DNA of 64,000 bases from Candidatus Macondimonas diazotrophica (GCF_004684205.1 NZ_SRIO01000004.1:1-64000), one strand, 5' to 3'; shown: positions 18,425-28,388, counted from the first letter of the stretch. The notes: generated by a model not told the origin, from the sequence alone. Translations and numbers: made by a program.

Positions 18425-19240
18425 TCAGAAAGTGTGTTCGGCAGCGGGAAACGCGCCTTGCTTGACCGCTTGCGCATAGGCCTGCAGGGCTTCAGCGATG
18501 CTCCCACGCCCTGCTAGAAAATCCTTGGAAAAACGGGGGCGTTTGCCCAGCGAAATGCCCAGGATGTCATAGACCACCAACACTTGGCCGTCGACATCGG
18601 CACCGGCGCCGATGCCGATGACCGGAACCGGCACGGCGGCGGTGATCTCCGCAGCCAGGGTGGCCGGCACGCACTCGAGCAGCAGCATGTCGGCACCGGC
18701 TGCGACCAATGCTTCGGCTTCTCGGCGCATGGCGCTTGCGGCTTCGGTGCTGCGTCCCTGCACCTTGTAGCCGCCCAGCTTGTGAACGAACTGGGGTTGC
18801 AGGCCGATGTGGGCGCACACCGGCACCCCACGCGCGGTGAGATAGGCCACCAGTTCCTGCTGCAAAGCGCCGCCTTCGAGTTTGATCATGCGCGCGCCGC
18901 CTTCCTGCATCAGCCGCGCTGCGCTCTGCATGGCCTGTTCCGGGGTGTTGCAGGTGCCAAAGGGCAGGTCTGCGACGAGGAAGCCGCGCTGCAATCCCCG
19001 AGCCACGGCGCGGGTGTGGTGAATCATCGTGTCCAGTGTGACCGGCAGGGTGCTGTCGTAGCCTTCGATCACCATACCGAGCGAATCGCCGACCAGCACC
19101 CACTCCACCCCAGCGGCATCCATCTGGGCCGCAAAACTGGCGTCGTAGGCCGTGAGCGAGACAATCTTTTCACCTTCGGCCTTCATGCGCCGCAACGTGT
19201 CGAGGCTGATGGGCCGGGCCGAACGGTCGCCGCTATACAT
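18425..19240 (-). CDS. panB: 3-methyl-2-oxobutanoate hydroxymethyltransferase
   Basis: 271 aa from the ATG at 19240, preceded by GAGGTG at 6 nt; a GTG three codons earlier overlaps that site and is less likely. It transfers a hydroxymethyl group from methylene-THF to alpha-ketoisovalerate, giving ketopantoate. Visible are the Mg2+ ligands in VGDSLGMV and in PFGTCNT, KLEGG, AHIGLQPQ and GIGAGADVDGQVLV. It is the first gene of the pan group and lies downstream of the znu-zur-methyltransferase genes, separated by 154 bp. Confidence 0.96.
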   Translation of the reverse strand: MYSGDRSARPISLDTLRRMKAEGEKIVSLTAYDASFAAQMDAAGVEWVLVGDSLGMVIEGYDSTLPVTLDTMIHHTRAVARGLQRGFLVADLPFGTCNTPEQAMQSAARLMQEGGARMIKLEGGALQQELVAYLTARGVPVCAHIGLQPQFVHKLGGYKVQGRSTEAASAMRREAEALVAAGADMLLLECVPATLAAEITAAVPVPVIGIGAGADVDGQVLVVYDILGISLGKRPRFSKDFLAGRGSIAEALQAYAQAVKQGAFPAAEHTF

Positions 19241-19394
19241 CGCGAACACCTCGGGGTGGCTGGGGAGGGACCCAAGAGTAACTCAGCCCGGGCATGGCTT
19301 CCATGGCCCATTGGCGTGCCGATGGCGGGGGCATGGTTCATGTGGCGCATCGGCGCTGGCGATGCCGCGCAATGCCGGAATTTCCCGCGAGGGT

Positions 19395-20069
19395 TCAGTC
19401 GCGACGGGCAATGAAGAGGATGGATGCAGGTGTGATGCTGCCGGGGGCCATGGGCTCGCGCAGGTCGATCAGCTTCAGGTGATGATCGCGGAACAGTGCG
19501 GCCCAGGACTGCAGGGTCCGGAAATACCAGGGCGGCGCAGTGTCGCCAACCGCGCTGAATGCGGCCCAGGAATCCTCCCGCCAGCCGTCCTGATAATGAT
19601 CTGGAGCCAGCGAGAGAGGGTGCAGCGTTTGCACGATCAGATGGCCGCCCGGCTTCAGGATGCGGGACAGGGATGCGAACAGACCTCGGACCGATTCATC
19701 GCCCAGCAAGGCAAAGTTGCTGACGGCCATGGCGAAGGGGCCGAAAGGAATGGGCAGATCGCCGTAGTTTGCGACCCGAAAGGTCCCGATGCCCGCTTGT
19801 TGCGCGGCATGGATCAGCCGTGGTTCGGCATCAATGCCCGTGACGCCAATGCCAAGGGGGTGCAGGCGCCGGGCCAGCCAGCCTTCACCGCAGCCCAGGT
19901 CGAGGAGGTCGGTCGGCCGCTGGGTGAGAATGGCATCAATCAGCGCCTGATCGGTCGCGCCGATCCGGCTGCCGATGCGGCGTTCCCGGACGGCATCCAC
20001 CCAGGCATCGCTGTGCTGGCGCCAGCGCAGTGCAAGCAAGGTTTCCATCGGGATTGCGGAGTCAGCCAT
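19395..20069 (-). CDS. Class I SAM-dependent methyltransferase
   Basis: 224 aa. SAM motif I is DLLDLGCGEGWLARRL, followed by the acidic motif II GIDAE, motif III region FAMAVSNFALLGDE and post-motif ILKPGGHLIVQTLHPL. The fold is that of small-molecule or quinone-type methyltransferases, but no diagnostic substrate motif is seen. It lies 24 bp after zur on the same strand, so it is probably co-transcribed with the zinc-uptake genes. The start may instead be the Met at residue 8. Confidence 0.75.
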   Translation of the reverse strand: MADSAIPMETLLALRWRQHSDAWVDAVRERRIGSRIGATDQALIDAILTQRPTDLLDLGCGEGWLARRLHPLGIGVTGIDAEPRLIHAAQQAGIGTFRVANYGDLPIPFGPFAMAVSNFALLGDESVRGLFASLSRILKPGGHLIVQTLHPLSLAPDHYQDGWREDSWAAFSAVGDTAPPWYFRTLQSWAALFRDHHLKLIDLREPMAPGSITPASILFIARRD

Positions 20070-20093
20070 CGCGGCGCGCTCGATGTCCGGGTT

Positions 20094-20651
20094 TCACGTA
20101 TCGCTCCTGCGGAAAGTCTTGTCCGGCGCATCGGATGCGCTCGCGGTTTTTTCAGCCGGCTGATGCGGCGTGCAGCGTCGGCAGTAGCCCAGGATCTCGA
20201 CGGCCTGCGCCACGAGGTCGAATCCGAGGTGATCGGCTTCTTCGCGAATGAGGCGGACCGGTGCCGGTGCGTCCAGTTCCATCACCGCGCCACAGGACTG
20301 GCAGATGAGAAACATGCCGGCATGCGGTTGGCCATGAGCGCCGCATCCAATAAACGCGTTAACGGTATCCAGCCGGTGGATCAGGCCGGCCTTGAGGAGG
20401 AAATCCAGTGCCCGGTAAACCGTCGGGGGGCCGGTCTTGACGCCCTGATCGCGGAGGGCATCGATCAGATCGTAGGCCTTGACCGGCTGATGATCCCGCC
20501 AAATGAGCGCGAGGATCTGACGGCGGATCGGAGTGAGCCGCAAGCCCTGATTCCGGCAGGTCGATTCGGCCTGTTCGAGCGCGCGATCGACGCAACGCCG
20601 ATGATTGTGCCGGGTGTCGGCCGCGGCGCCGAGGATACGGGTGGCGGACAT
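20094..20651 (-). CDS. zur: Fur-family zinc uptake regulator Zur
   Basis: 185 aa. It has a winged-helix N-terminus (RLTPIRRQILALIW, TVYRALDFLLKAGLIHRL) and the C-terminal structural zinc site of Fur proteins with FLICQSCGAV and GYCRRC. Zur represses zinc import when zinc is bound. Its place 3 bp after znuB, in znuA-znuC-znuB-zur, supports Zur over Fur. A Zur-box-like site upstream of znuA would make the operon self-regulated. Confidence 0.9.
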   Translation of the reverse strand: MSATRILGAAADTRHNHRRCVDRALEQAESTCRNQGLRLTPIRRQILALIWRDHQPVKAYDLIDALRDQGVKTGPPTVYRALDFLLKAGLIHRLDTVNAFIGCGAHGQPHAGMFLICQSCGAVMELDAPAPVRLIREEADHLGFDLVAQAVEILGYCRRCTPHQPAEKTASASDAPDKTFRRSDT

Positions 20652-20654
20652 GGC

Positions 20655-21494
20655 TTACCTCGCGAGGGGGTGGCGGATGCGACGGCGCAGCGTGGCCAGA
20701 ATCAGCGTGGCCCCGTAAGCGAACGCGCAGACCAGGATGATGGTGGGACCAGCAGGCCAGTCGGGTGCATAGGAGAGGGCCAGACCCGCCGTGGTGCAGC
20801 TGATGGCGAGTGTCGTCGCGCCGATGGTCAGCGCGGCAATCGAGCGCGCGAAGAGGCTGCATGCGGCAGCCGGCAAGGTGATCAGGGCCATGACCAGGAT
20901 CAGACCCGCCACCCGGATCAGCAGGACCACGCTCAGGGCGACCAGGATCAGGAGAATCAGATAGGTGGCTGCGACCGGAATGCCGCGTGAACGGGCAAAA
21001 GCCTCGTCGAGGCTGATGGCGAGGAAATGGCGATGCAGCAAGACGACGATCCCCAGGACCAGCATATCGATCAGGAGCATGAACCATAGGTCCCGCGCGC
21101 TGACCAGCAGGATGTTGCCGAACAGATAGCTCATGAGATCTGTGGTGGCGCCTGGTGTGTCGTAAATGAACAGCAAACCCACCGCCATGCCGACGGACCA
21201 CAGGGCGCCGGTCAGCAGATCTTCCTGGGTTTCCCAGTACAGATGGATCAATCCAATCAGCAGGGCCACGACCACGGCTGCAGCAATTGCCCCGACGAGT
21301 GGGGAACCGCCCAGAAAAAAGGCGATTCCGAGGCCCCCCAGAACCGCGTGGGCGATTCCCCCGGCCAGATGGCTCATGCGACGGATCAATACCCAGGGGC
21401 CGATCAGTCCACAACCCAGACTCGCCAACATACCGGCCAGCAGGGCGCGCTGCAGGAAGGCCTGATCGGCCAGGGCATCCAGAAAGCCGGTCAT
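20655..21494 (-). CDS. znuB: Zinc ABC transporter permease ZnuB
   Basis: 279 aa, about eight membrane helices, metal-type ABC-3 permease. Family segments are visible: FLQRALLAGMLASLGCGLIGPWVL, RMSHLAGGIAHAVLGG and the late ISLDEAFARSRGIP coupling region. The start at 21494 overlaps the znuC stop by 4 nt (ATGA), implying translational coupling. It pairs with ZnuC and ZnuA for high-affinity Zn2+ import. Confidence 0.93.
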   Translation of the reverse strand: MTGFLDALADQAFLQRALLAGMLASLGCGLIGPWVLIRRMSHLAGGIAHAVLGGLGIAFFLGGSPLVGAIAAAVVVALLIGLIHLYWETQEDLLTGALWSVGMAVGLLFIYDTPGATTDLMSYLFGNILLVSARDLWFMLLIDMLVLGIVVLLHRHFLAISLDEAFARSRGIPVAATYLILLILVALSVVLLIRVAGLILVMALITLPAAACSLFARSIAALTIGATTLAISCTTAGLALSYAPDWPAGPTIILVCAFAYGATLILATLRRRIRHPLAR

Positions 21495-22249
21495 CCAGCA
21501 ATCTCCGGAAAATGCGCAGCCGTGGACTGCATTTCTGGATGACGACTGTAGGCCCACTGCAGCGCTGCAGCATCGAGCGCATCCGGCTCGATGAGGCGCA
21601 GGCGGCCGTTCAGCAGCGCGATCCGGTCGGCATGCATGCGGAGTAGCGCAGGATCGTGAGATACCACGACCACGGTGCGAGCAGGCGTCATCCGGCGAAG
21701 CAGGGTCCAGATCCGGGTTTCAGCGGCTGGATCAATGTGCGCGGTGGGTTCATCCAAGAGCAGCAGGGCCGGGTCCGCGGCCAATGCCCGGGCCAGCAGG
21801 GCACGTTGCAGTTCGCCGCCGGACAGTTCGCGCAACAGCCGCGGCGCCAGTTCGGTGAGTTCCATTTCTATCATGGCGGTGCGTGCACGCTGCCGATCGA
21901 TGGCGCGGGCGCGCCCCAGGGATCCCCAGCCCTGCAGGCAGCCCAGTTGCACCAGCGCGGAGACTGTCACCGGCACGTGAGTCACCTGGGGTGGTCGCTG
22001 GGGGACATAACCAATGTGGGCGCGCATTTCACGCAGCGGACGATCGAAGACTTCGATGTCACCCCCCGAAGGGGCGATCACGCCCGCCAGCAGCTGGACA
22101 AGACTGCTTTTTCCGGCTCCATTCGGTCCCAGGATGCCCAGGAATTCCCCGCTTTTGACTGTAAGATCAATTGCCTGAAGAACAGCGGCTCGTCCCGCGT
22201 GCGCAAATCCAAGATTCCGGGTGCGGATGGCCGGCGTGTCGGCACTCAT
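21491..22249 (-). CDS. znuC: Zinc ABC transporter ATP-binding protein ZnuC
   Basis: 252 aa. Walker A GPNGAGKSS is at about residues 38-46, with Q-loop YVPQRP, signature LSGGELQRALLARAL, Walker B LLLLDEPTAHID and switch His in VVSHDPALL. Both ends overlap neighbours by 4 nt (znuA upstream, znuB downstream), so the three transporter genes form one translationally coupled unit. Confidence 0.93.
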   Translation of the reverse strand: MSADTPAIRTRNLGFAHAGRAAVLQAIDLTVKSGEFLGILGPNGAGKSSLVQLLAGVIAPSGGDIEVFDRPLREMRAHIGYVPQRPPQVTHVPVTVSALVQLGCLQGWGSLGRARAIDRQRARTAMIEMELTELAPRLLRELSGGELQRALLARALAADPALLLLDEPTAHIDPAAETRIWTLLRRMTPARTVVVVSHDPALLRMHADRIALLNGRLRLIEPDALDAAALQWAYSRHPEMQSTAAHFPEIAG

Positions 22250-23139
22250 GGGATTTCGGGTGCCGTTTGCAAGGCGCGGACGAGCGTGCGGATGCTGCCG
22301 AAATAATCCGCCGCCAGCGGGTCGGCGATGATCACCGGGATGCTCAGTTCGCGCGCGACTTGGCGTGCAAGCCGATCACCGTGACCCGGCTGCAGGAACA
22401 ATGCGCGGGCCCCGCGCTGGCGAGCCAGATCCATCACGCGTTGCAGCTGGGCCGCGCTGGGTTCACGACCGCCCACCTCGATCGGGATCTGGCGCAGACC
22501 GTAGCGGTCCGCAAGGTAGCCCCATCCAGGATGAAAGACCAGCAGGACGCCGCCGCGCAGGGGCGCGAGCACCGGGGCGATTTCGGCGTCGAGCGCGCGC
22601 AAGTCCTGGCTTACACGCTCACTACGCTCCCGGTAGTGCGCTGTCCCGTCCGGGTCAAGCGTGATCAAACGATCCTCGATGGCAGCGATCAGCTGCAGCG
22701 CGCGGACCGGGTCAGTCCAGACATGCGGGTCGGGTGAACCGCCGTGGCGATGGTTGGTCGTCAGAGAATCATCCGTCATGCGAGTGCCGCCGATCTGGCG
22801 CAGGTCGAGGATGTCCAGTTTCGGATTGATCGCCCTGAGGCGGGGTACCCAGCTGGTTTCGAATGGCAGTCCCGCGAGAACATAGAGTTGTGCATCAGCC
22901 AGCGCCGCGATCCGGCGTGCCGAGGGCTCGAATGCGTGCGGATCTCCGCCGCCATGCAGGACAAGCGTCTCGACACGCTCGCCGCCGACGCCTGAGACCA
23001 GCGTCTGGAGCGCCGGCACACCGACCGCCACCCGTAACGGGGCGCCGGCGGCGGGCGTGACGAAAAGGGCCAGCAACAGGATCACCAAACGCACGAGACG
23101 CCGGAGGCGCGTGCGCATCGAGGGGAAGAGCGCATTCAT
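22246..23139 (-). CDS. znuA: Zinc ABC transporter periplasmic binding protein ZnuA
   Basis: 297 aa from the ATG at 23139. An in-frame ATG at 23118 would give an even more typical signal peptide (RTRLRRLVR, then [10 protein letters not shown], cleavage near AAGA), so the exact start is uncertain. Metal-ligand regions of the cluster A-I family are visible: [36 protein letters not shown] and the late Asp in [12 protein letters not shown]. The His-rich loop is very short (TTNHRHGG). It is the first gene of znuACB-zur. Confidence 0.9.
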   Translation of the reverse strand: MNALFPSMRTRLRRLVRLVILLLALFVTPAAGAPLRVAVGVPALQTLVSGVGGERVETLVLHGGGDPHAFEPSARRIAALADAQLYVLAGLPFETSWVPRLRAINPKLDILDLRQIGGTRMTDDSLTTNHRHGGSPDPHVWTDPVRALQLIAAIEDRLITLDPDGTAHYRERSERVSQDLRALDAEIAPVLAPLRGGVLLVFHPGWGYLADRYGLRQIPIEVGGREPSAAQLQRVMDLARQRGARALFLQPGHGDRLARQVARELSIPVIIADPLAADYFGSIRTLVRALQTAPEIP

Positions 23140-23143
23140 GGGC

Positions 23144-23161
23144 GTAATGGTATAACGTTTC
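23144..23161 (-). promoter_or_regulatory. Zur-box-like operator upstream of znuA
   Basis: Read on the minus strand the site is GAAACGTTATACCATTAC. The left half matches the proteobacterial Zur consensus GAAATGTTATA at all but one base; the right half is degenerate. It ends 4 bp before the znuA ATG and contains a possible -10 (TTATAC), so Zur binding there would block transcription start. Assigned from memory of the consensus and from the operon content. Confidence 0.6.
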
Positions 23162-23196
23162 AATCATGCCGGGGGTCAGGGGGTCAGACTGGGGAA

Positions 23197-23496
23197 ATGC
23201 GGTGGATCACACGATGGCGTCAACGGCTGGATCGAGCCGTGCAGCGCGGACTGGAGGCGCTGATCGGGATTTACCAGCTGGCGATATCCCCATGGTTGGC
23301 GCCGCGCTGCCGTTACACGCCCACGTGCTCCACCTATGCGCGTGAGGCGCTTCGGTGTCATGGTCCGTGGCGGGGGGGCGTCTATGCGGTTCGGCGGCTG
23401 ATGCGGTGCCACCCTTGGGGCGGGTTTGGGTATGATCCCGTGCCGCCTGCGAGAGACTGCGGAGGCGAGCCCAAAAACCGCTCGCATGATCCATAA
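23197..23496 (+). CDS. yidD: Membrane protein insertion efficiency factor YidD
   Basis: 99 aa. The diagnostic YidD core is present: [52 protein letters not shown], with the three conserved Cys. In most proteobacteria yidD lies between rnpA and yidC; here it stands alone, divergent from znuA and next to a tRNA gene. It is a small amphipathic protein associated with YidC-dependent insertion. Confidence 0.92.
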   Translation: MRWITRWRQRLDRAVQRGLEALIGIYQLAISPWLAPRCRYTPTCSTYAREALRCHGPWRGGVYAVRRLMRCHPWGGFGYDPVPPARDCGGEPKNRSHDP

Positions 23497-23505
23497 GTGA
23501 CGATT

Positions 23506-23582
23506 TGGTCGGGGTGACAGGATTCGAACCTACGACCTCTGCTTCCCGAAAGCAGCGCTCTACCAAGCTGAGCTACACCCCG
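23506..23582 (-). tRNA. tRNA-Pro (anticodon CGG)
   Basis: A 77-nt cloverleaf on the minus strand. The acceptor stem CGGGGTG pairs with CACCCCG, followed by A73 and an encoded CCA. The D-arm contains AGCTTGGTA, the anticodon stem-loop is CTGCT-TTCGGGA-AGCAG giving anticodon CGG, and the T-arm contains GGTTCGAATCC. It begins 18 bp after the ispB stop on the same strand, so it either has a promoter inside ispB or is processed from the ispB transcript. Confidence 0.97.
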
Positions 23583-23600
23583 ATGGTGCTGGATATGCGG

Positions 23601-24578
23601 TTAGCAATCGCGCTGGACCGCGAAACGTGCCAGGGCGGAAAGTGATTCCCGATAGGGCGTCGGGTCTAGTTCCGACAGGGCATCAATGGCCTGTTCGCTC
23701 TCGTGCGCCGCAAGGCGCGCAGTGTAGTCGATGGCGGCGGTTGATTCAATTGCTTTGAGGATCGCGGGCAACTGTTCCAGGCTGCCCTTGCGAATTGCTT
23801 CGCGGATGCAGTCTGCCGCTTCGGTGGGAGAGTGTCGGATAGCATGGATCAAGGGCAATGTGGCTTTGCCATCGGCCAGGTCGTCGCCGAGGTTTTTCCC
23901 GATGACATCCACCGAGCCGGTGAAGTCGAGGGCATCATCGATCAGTTGAAACGCGTTGCCAAGATGAATGCCGTAGCGTGCCAGTGCCCGTTCGCGGGAT
24001 TTGGATGCCCCGGAGATCATGGCGCCGACCTGGGCGCTGGCCTCGAACAGGCGGGCCGTCTTGTTGCGAATGACATCGAAATACTGTTGCTCGGTCAGCT
24101 CCGGGTTGTGGCGGTTGGCCAATTGAGCAACTTCGCCTTCAGCGATGTCGTTGGCTGCCGTGGCCAGGATTTCGACGATGTCCAGTCGCCCACATTCCAC
24201 GATCATCTGCGTCGCGCGCGAATACATGAAGTCGCCGACCAGCACACTTGCCTCGTTGCCCCAGACCTGATTGGCAGTCGCGCGGCCGCGGCGCAGCCCC
24301 GAGCTGTCGACGACATCATCATGCAGGAGGGTCGCGGTATGCACCGCTTCGACCGCGGCAGCCAGGCGCAGATGTTGATCGCCCGTGTAGCCGCAGGCCC
24401 GCGCCGAGAACAGCAGCACCGCCGGCCGCAGGCGCTTGCCGCCGCTGCCGACAATGTAGTGGTTGATTTCGCCAACCAATGGCACGACGGAATTCATGGC
24501 GCGCTTGAGGACGGCATCCATGAGCTGCATGTCTGCCTGGATGGGCGCTAGGACTTCCGTGATCTCGGGATTGTGCAT
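23601..24578 (-). CDS. ispB: Long-chain all-trans polyprenyl diphosphate synthase (octaprenyl type)
   Basis: 325 aa. It makes the isoprenoid side chain of ubiquinone. The first Asp-rich motif is in LLHDDVVDSSGLRRG, the second is LIDDALDFTG, and the IPP-binding GGKRLRPAVLL lies near residue 46. The start MHNPEITEVLAPI is typical of IspB. It is divergent from rplU, the usual gammaproteobacterial arrangement. Exact chain length cannot be stated from sequence. Confidence 0.93.
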   Translation of the reverse strand: MHNPEITEVLAPIQADMQLMDAVLKRAMNSVVPLVGEINHYIVGSGGKRLRPAVLLFSARACGYTGDQHLRLAAAVEAVHTATLLHDDVVDSSGLRRGRATANQVWGNEASVLVGDFMYSRATQMIVECGRLDIVEILATAANDIAEGEVAQLANRHNPELTEQQYFDVIRNKTARLFEASAQVGAMISGASKSRERALARYGIHLGNAFQLIDDALDFTGSVDVIGKNLGDDLADGKATLPLIHAIRHSPTEAADCIREAIRKGSLEQLPAILKAIESTAAIDYTARLAAHESEQAIDALSELDPTPYRESLSALARFAVQRDC

Positions 24579-24718
24579 CGAAGGCGTTCCGTTTGCCGTG
24601 CTGAGTTCGATTCGCGCGCCGATCTGGGCACGGTGGGTTTAGGTAGGTTGGATGGCTGAATCATTGAATGGGAGGCCATGCCGCGAAGCAGGCGTCACGC
24701 GTCGAGGTGATGCCCGGT

Positions 24719-24747
24719 TTGACCTGTTCTGAGGGTAGCGGTAGAAT
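24719..24747 (+). promoter_or_regulatory. Sigma-70 promoter of rplU-rpmA
   Basis: A -35 element TTGACC (24719-24724) and -10 element TAGAAT (24742-24747) are separated by 17 bp. They lie about 50 bp upstream of the rplU ATG in the ispB-rplU intergenic region and face the ribosomal protein genes. Five of six bases match consensus in each element. Confidence 0.75.
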
Positions 24748-24798
24748 GCCCGTCCTTTGTGACCCAAGCCGTCAAGGCCCTTGTGGAGACAGTGAGTA

Positions 24799-25113
24799 AT
24801 GTACGCGGTGATCCATACCGGAGGCAAGCAATATCGGGTTCAGCAAGGCGAGGTGCTGCGCGTGGAGAAACTCCCGGCAGAAGCAGGTAGCCAAGTCGAA
24901 TTCGACCGGGTTTTGCTGATTGGCGAAGGGGACAACCTGGCTGTTGGTCGGCCGTTTGTCGAAGGCGGCAAAGTGACCGCCACGGTGCGGAATCACGGCA
25001 AGGGTGACAAGGTCGAGATCGTCAAGTTCCGCCGTCGCAAGCACTACATGCGGCGCAAGGGACATCGCCAGTCCTTCACCGAGCTGGAAATTACCGGGAT
25101 CCAGGGCGGCTGA
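24799..25113 (+). CDS. rplU: 50S ribosomal protein L21
   Basis: 104 aa, standard length (E. coli 103). The start [24 protein letters not shown] is spread over residues 1-24, and the basic core [16 protein letters not shown] and C-terminal FTELEITGI are diagnostic. It is the first gene of the rplU-rpmA unit, behind a good sigma-70 promoter and divergent from ispB. Confidence 0.98.
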   Translation: MYAVIHTGGKQYRVQQGEVLRVEKLPAEAGSQVEFDRVLLIGEGDNLAVGRPFVEGGKVTATVRNHGKGDKVEIVKFRRRKHYMRRKGHRQSFTELEITGIQGG

Positions 25114-25162
25114 TTCCGCCAGAAGATCGCGATCCCAAGTCGAAGCGAGCAGGTAACTACCC

Positions 25163-25420
25163 ATGGCACATAAGAAAGCAGGCGGCAGCACCCGGAACGG
25201 CCGTGACTCTCATTCCAAGCGTCTTGGTGTGAAGCACTTCGGTGGCGAGCGGGTGACGGCGGGTCATATTTTGGTTCGGCAGCGCGGTACGCGGTTTCAT
25301 GCCGGTGTGAACGTGGGCTGTGGGAAAGACCACACCTTGTTCGCCAAGGCGGACGGCCGCGTGGTGTTTCAGGTCAAAGGTCCAAATAACCGCAAGTTTG
25401 TGAGTATTCTCGCGGACTGA
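25163..25420 (+). CDS. rpmA: 50S ribosomal protein L27
   Basis: 85 aa. It starts [16 protein letters not shown], the highly conserved flexible N-terminus that reaches the peptidyl transferase centre, followed by [11 protein letters not shown] and [13 protein letters not shown]. There is no N-terminal extension of the Firmicutes type that needs cleavage. It lies 49 bp after rplU and is followed by a terminator-like hairpin before obgE. Confidence 0.98.
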   Translation: MAHKKAGGSTRNGRDSHSKRLGVKHFGGERVTAGHILVRQRGTRFHAGVNVGCGKDHTLFAKADGRVVFQVKGPNNRKFVSILAD

Positions 25421-26578
<1,158 letters not shown>

Positions 26579-26672
26579 CGCAAATGCACCGGACTGTGGG
26601 TGAGCCGCCAGCGGTGCGAGCGATCTACCGGTTGTCGTGTTCGGCCGCCCGGGGCGCTGAGGTGAGTCGAAT

Positions 26673-26693
26673 TTCGCGCGGCGCGAATACAAT
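26673..26693 (+). promoter_or_regulatory. Candidate proB promoter with inverted repeat in the spacer
   Basis: A perfect inverted repeat, TTCGCGC-G-GCGCGAA (26673-26687), directly abuts a -10-like TACAAT (26688-26693) in the 171-bp gap between obgE and proB. The -35 region is poor. A repeat placed there could be an operator for a repressor or activator, or simply a chance GC-rich palindrome. Confidence 0.35.
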
Positions 26694-26749
26694 CCATGGT
26701 TCACCAAAGGTGTTTCGGCATCGGGGTGTGGCATAGGGAGAATTGGTGG

Positions 26750-27874
26750 ATGAAGGATCGCGGTGCTCTGGGACGGAGCCGGCGGTGGGTCGTGAAGGTC
26801 GGCAGCGCGCTGGTGACCAACAATGGCCAGGGTCTCGATGAGGGGGCGCTGGCGGATTGGGCGGCGCAGTTGGCTGCTTTGCGTGCGCAAGGCAAGCAGG
26901 TTTGCCTGGTCTCGTCAGGCGCCGTGGCAGCCGGGATGCAGCGACTTGCCTGGCACAGGCGGCCCCAGGCGCTGCATGAATTGCAGGCTGCCGCTGCGGT
27001 GGGGCAGATGCGGCTCGTCCAGGCTTACGAAACAGAATTCGCACGTCACGGCCTGTATGCAGCGCAGATTCTCCTCAGTTATGCCGATCTCACCGATCGC
27101 CAGCGCCATCTCAATGCGCGCAGCACGCTGAAGACCCTGCTTGATCTCGATGCCATTCCCATCATCAACGAAAACGATACCGTCAGTACCGAAGAGCTGC
27201 GCTTTGGGGACAATGACAGCCTGGCTTCTCTGGTTGCTAACCTGGTTGAAGCGGAGCTGATGGTGATCCTCACCGACCAGGATGGGCTGTTCGACTGTGA
27301 TCCGCGCAACAATCCGGGCGCGCGGCTGATTCAGGAGGGTCAGGCCGGTGATGCGGCATTGTTGGCCATGGCCACGCCAACGCCCGGTGCCCTCGGTCGC
27401 GGAGGCATGTTCACCAAGCTGACGGCGGCGGCACGGGCCGCGCGAAGCGGCGCAGCGACGATCATCGCCAACGGTCGCCATCCACAGGCGCTCCTGCGCA
27501 TTGCCCAGGGTGAGGCGGTCGGGACGCTGCTCCATCCGGCCAAGGAACCGCTCGCCGCTCGCAAACAGTGGATCAACAGTCATCTTCAGGTTCGTGGCGA
27601 GCTGATCGTTGATGACGGCGCTGCGCGCGTATTGCGCGAGGCCGGACGCAGCCTGTTGCCAGTGGGGGTGACGGCGGTCGTGGGGTACTTCCGTCGCGGG
27701 GATGTGGTGATTTGCCGGGACGCGGCCGGGATGGAAGTGGCGCGCGGATTGGTGAACTACAGTGCTGAAGAGTGCCGACTGATCAAAGGGCAGGCGAGCG
27801 CGCGCATTCTCGATCTGCTGGGTTATGTGGATGAGGCCGAGCTGATTCACCGCGATAACATGGTGGTGAACTGA
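26750..27874 (+). CDS. proB: Glutamate 5-kinase
   Basis: 374 aa. It performs the first committed step of proline synthesis. The N-terminal amino-acid-kinase domain shows [43 protein letters not shown] and the metal-loop [12 protein letters not shown]. The C-terminal ~95 residues form a PUA domain ([24 protein letters not shown]). The ATG at 26750 is preceded by GGGAGAATTGG. It follows obgE, as in many gammaproteobacteria; proA is not in the window. Confidence 0.95.
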   Translation: MKDRGALGRSRRWVVKVGSALVTNNGQGLDEGALADWAAQLAALRAQGKQVCLVSSGAVAAGMQRLAWHRRPQALHELQAAAAVGQMRLVQAYETEFARHGLYAAQILLSYADLTDRQRHLNARSTLKTLLDLDAIPIINENDTVSTEELRFGDNDSLASLVANLVEAELMVILTDQDGLFDCDPRNNPGARLIQEGQAGDAALLAMATPTPGALGRGGMFTKLTAAARAARSGAATIIANGRHPQALLRIAQGEAVGTLLHPAKEPLAARKQWINSHLQVRGELIVDDGAARVLREAGRSLLPVGVTAVVGYFRRGDVVICRDAAGMEVARGLVNYSAEECRLIKGQASARILDLLGYVDEAELIHRDNMVVN

Positions 27875-27884
27875 CCGGAACGCA

Positions 27885-27914
27885 CCGCCTCGGAAGCGAC
27901 GGCTGCCGAGGCGG
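27885..27914. terminator. Possible bidirectional terminator between proB and MAPEG gene
   Basis: CCGCCTCGG (27885-27893) and CCGAGGCGG (27906-27914) form a perfect 9-bp stem with a 12-nt loop in the 49-bp gap between two convergent genes. There is no T-run on either side, so termination efficiency is doubtful; placement is the main argument. Confidence 0.45.
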
Positions 27915-27923
27915 ACGAGTCAA

Positions 27924-28298
27924 TCAGGCGGCAGCAATGAACAGGCCGATTACACAGGCGAGGCCGGCGGTCCATACCAGGCTGCGCAAGGTGGCCAGAT
28001 TGGCGAGATACATGCCGCCATAGACGAGTCGGATGATGATGAACGCCACGGCCAGCGAGTTGATGGTCCCCTGATCGGCGCCGGCCTGGTGCGCGATGAT
28101 GACCGCGGCGGCGAATGCGGGGAAGGCTTCATAGCCATTCTGTTGAGCCCAGTTGGCCCGTTGCCGCCAGCCGGTCTGTTTGTCCAGATAGCTGCGTACA
28201 GCGTGATTGTCGAATCCCGGGCCGCCGGCTTTGGCGAGCGTGGACATCATCATGGGGATAATAGCGGCGATCAGCACGCACCAATAAGCGGTGGTCAT
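27924..28298 (-). CDS. MAPEG family membrane protein
   Basis: 124 aa with about four membrane helices (WCVLIAAIIPMMMSTLAKA, FAAAVIIAHQAG, AVAFIIIRLVYGGMYL, LVWTAGLACVIGLFIAA). The pattern RANWAQQNGYEAFPAF followed by RLVYGGMYLANL is characteristic of the bacterial MAPEG group (eicosanoid/glutathione metabolism superfamily). The catalytic role in bacteria is mostly unknown, and I cannot assign one. It converges with proB. Confidence 0.85.
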   Translation of the reverse strand: MTTAYWCVLIAAIIPMMMSTLAKAGGPGFDNHAVRSYLDKQTGWRQRANWAQQNGYEAFPAFAAAVIIAHQAGADQGTINSLAVAFIIIRLVYGGMYLANLATLRSLVWTAGLACVIGLFIAAA

Positions 28299-28388
28299 GG
28301 GTCAGATTCCTGTCTGTTCAGAGCGCGAATCGCCCCGGTGGGATCATCTTAGCGGAGATCTACCATGTTTTCCGCCTTCGGATGCAAA

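Noticed and set aside
19152-20990. Over 600-codon plus-strand open frame across panB, methyltransferase, zur and znuB
   Set aside because: It spans several clear minus-strand genes, has no recognisable domain and biased composition; a GC-driven shadow.
20359-21582. About 400-codon minus-strand frame overlapping znuB and zur in another frame
   Set aside because: Proline/arginine-rich translation, same strand but different frame from two clear family members.
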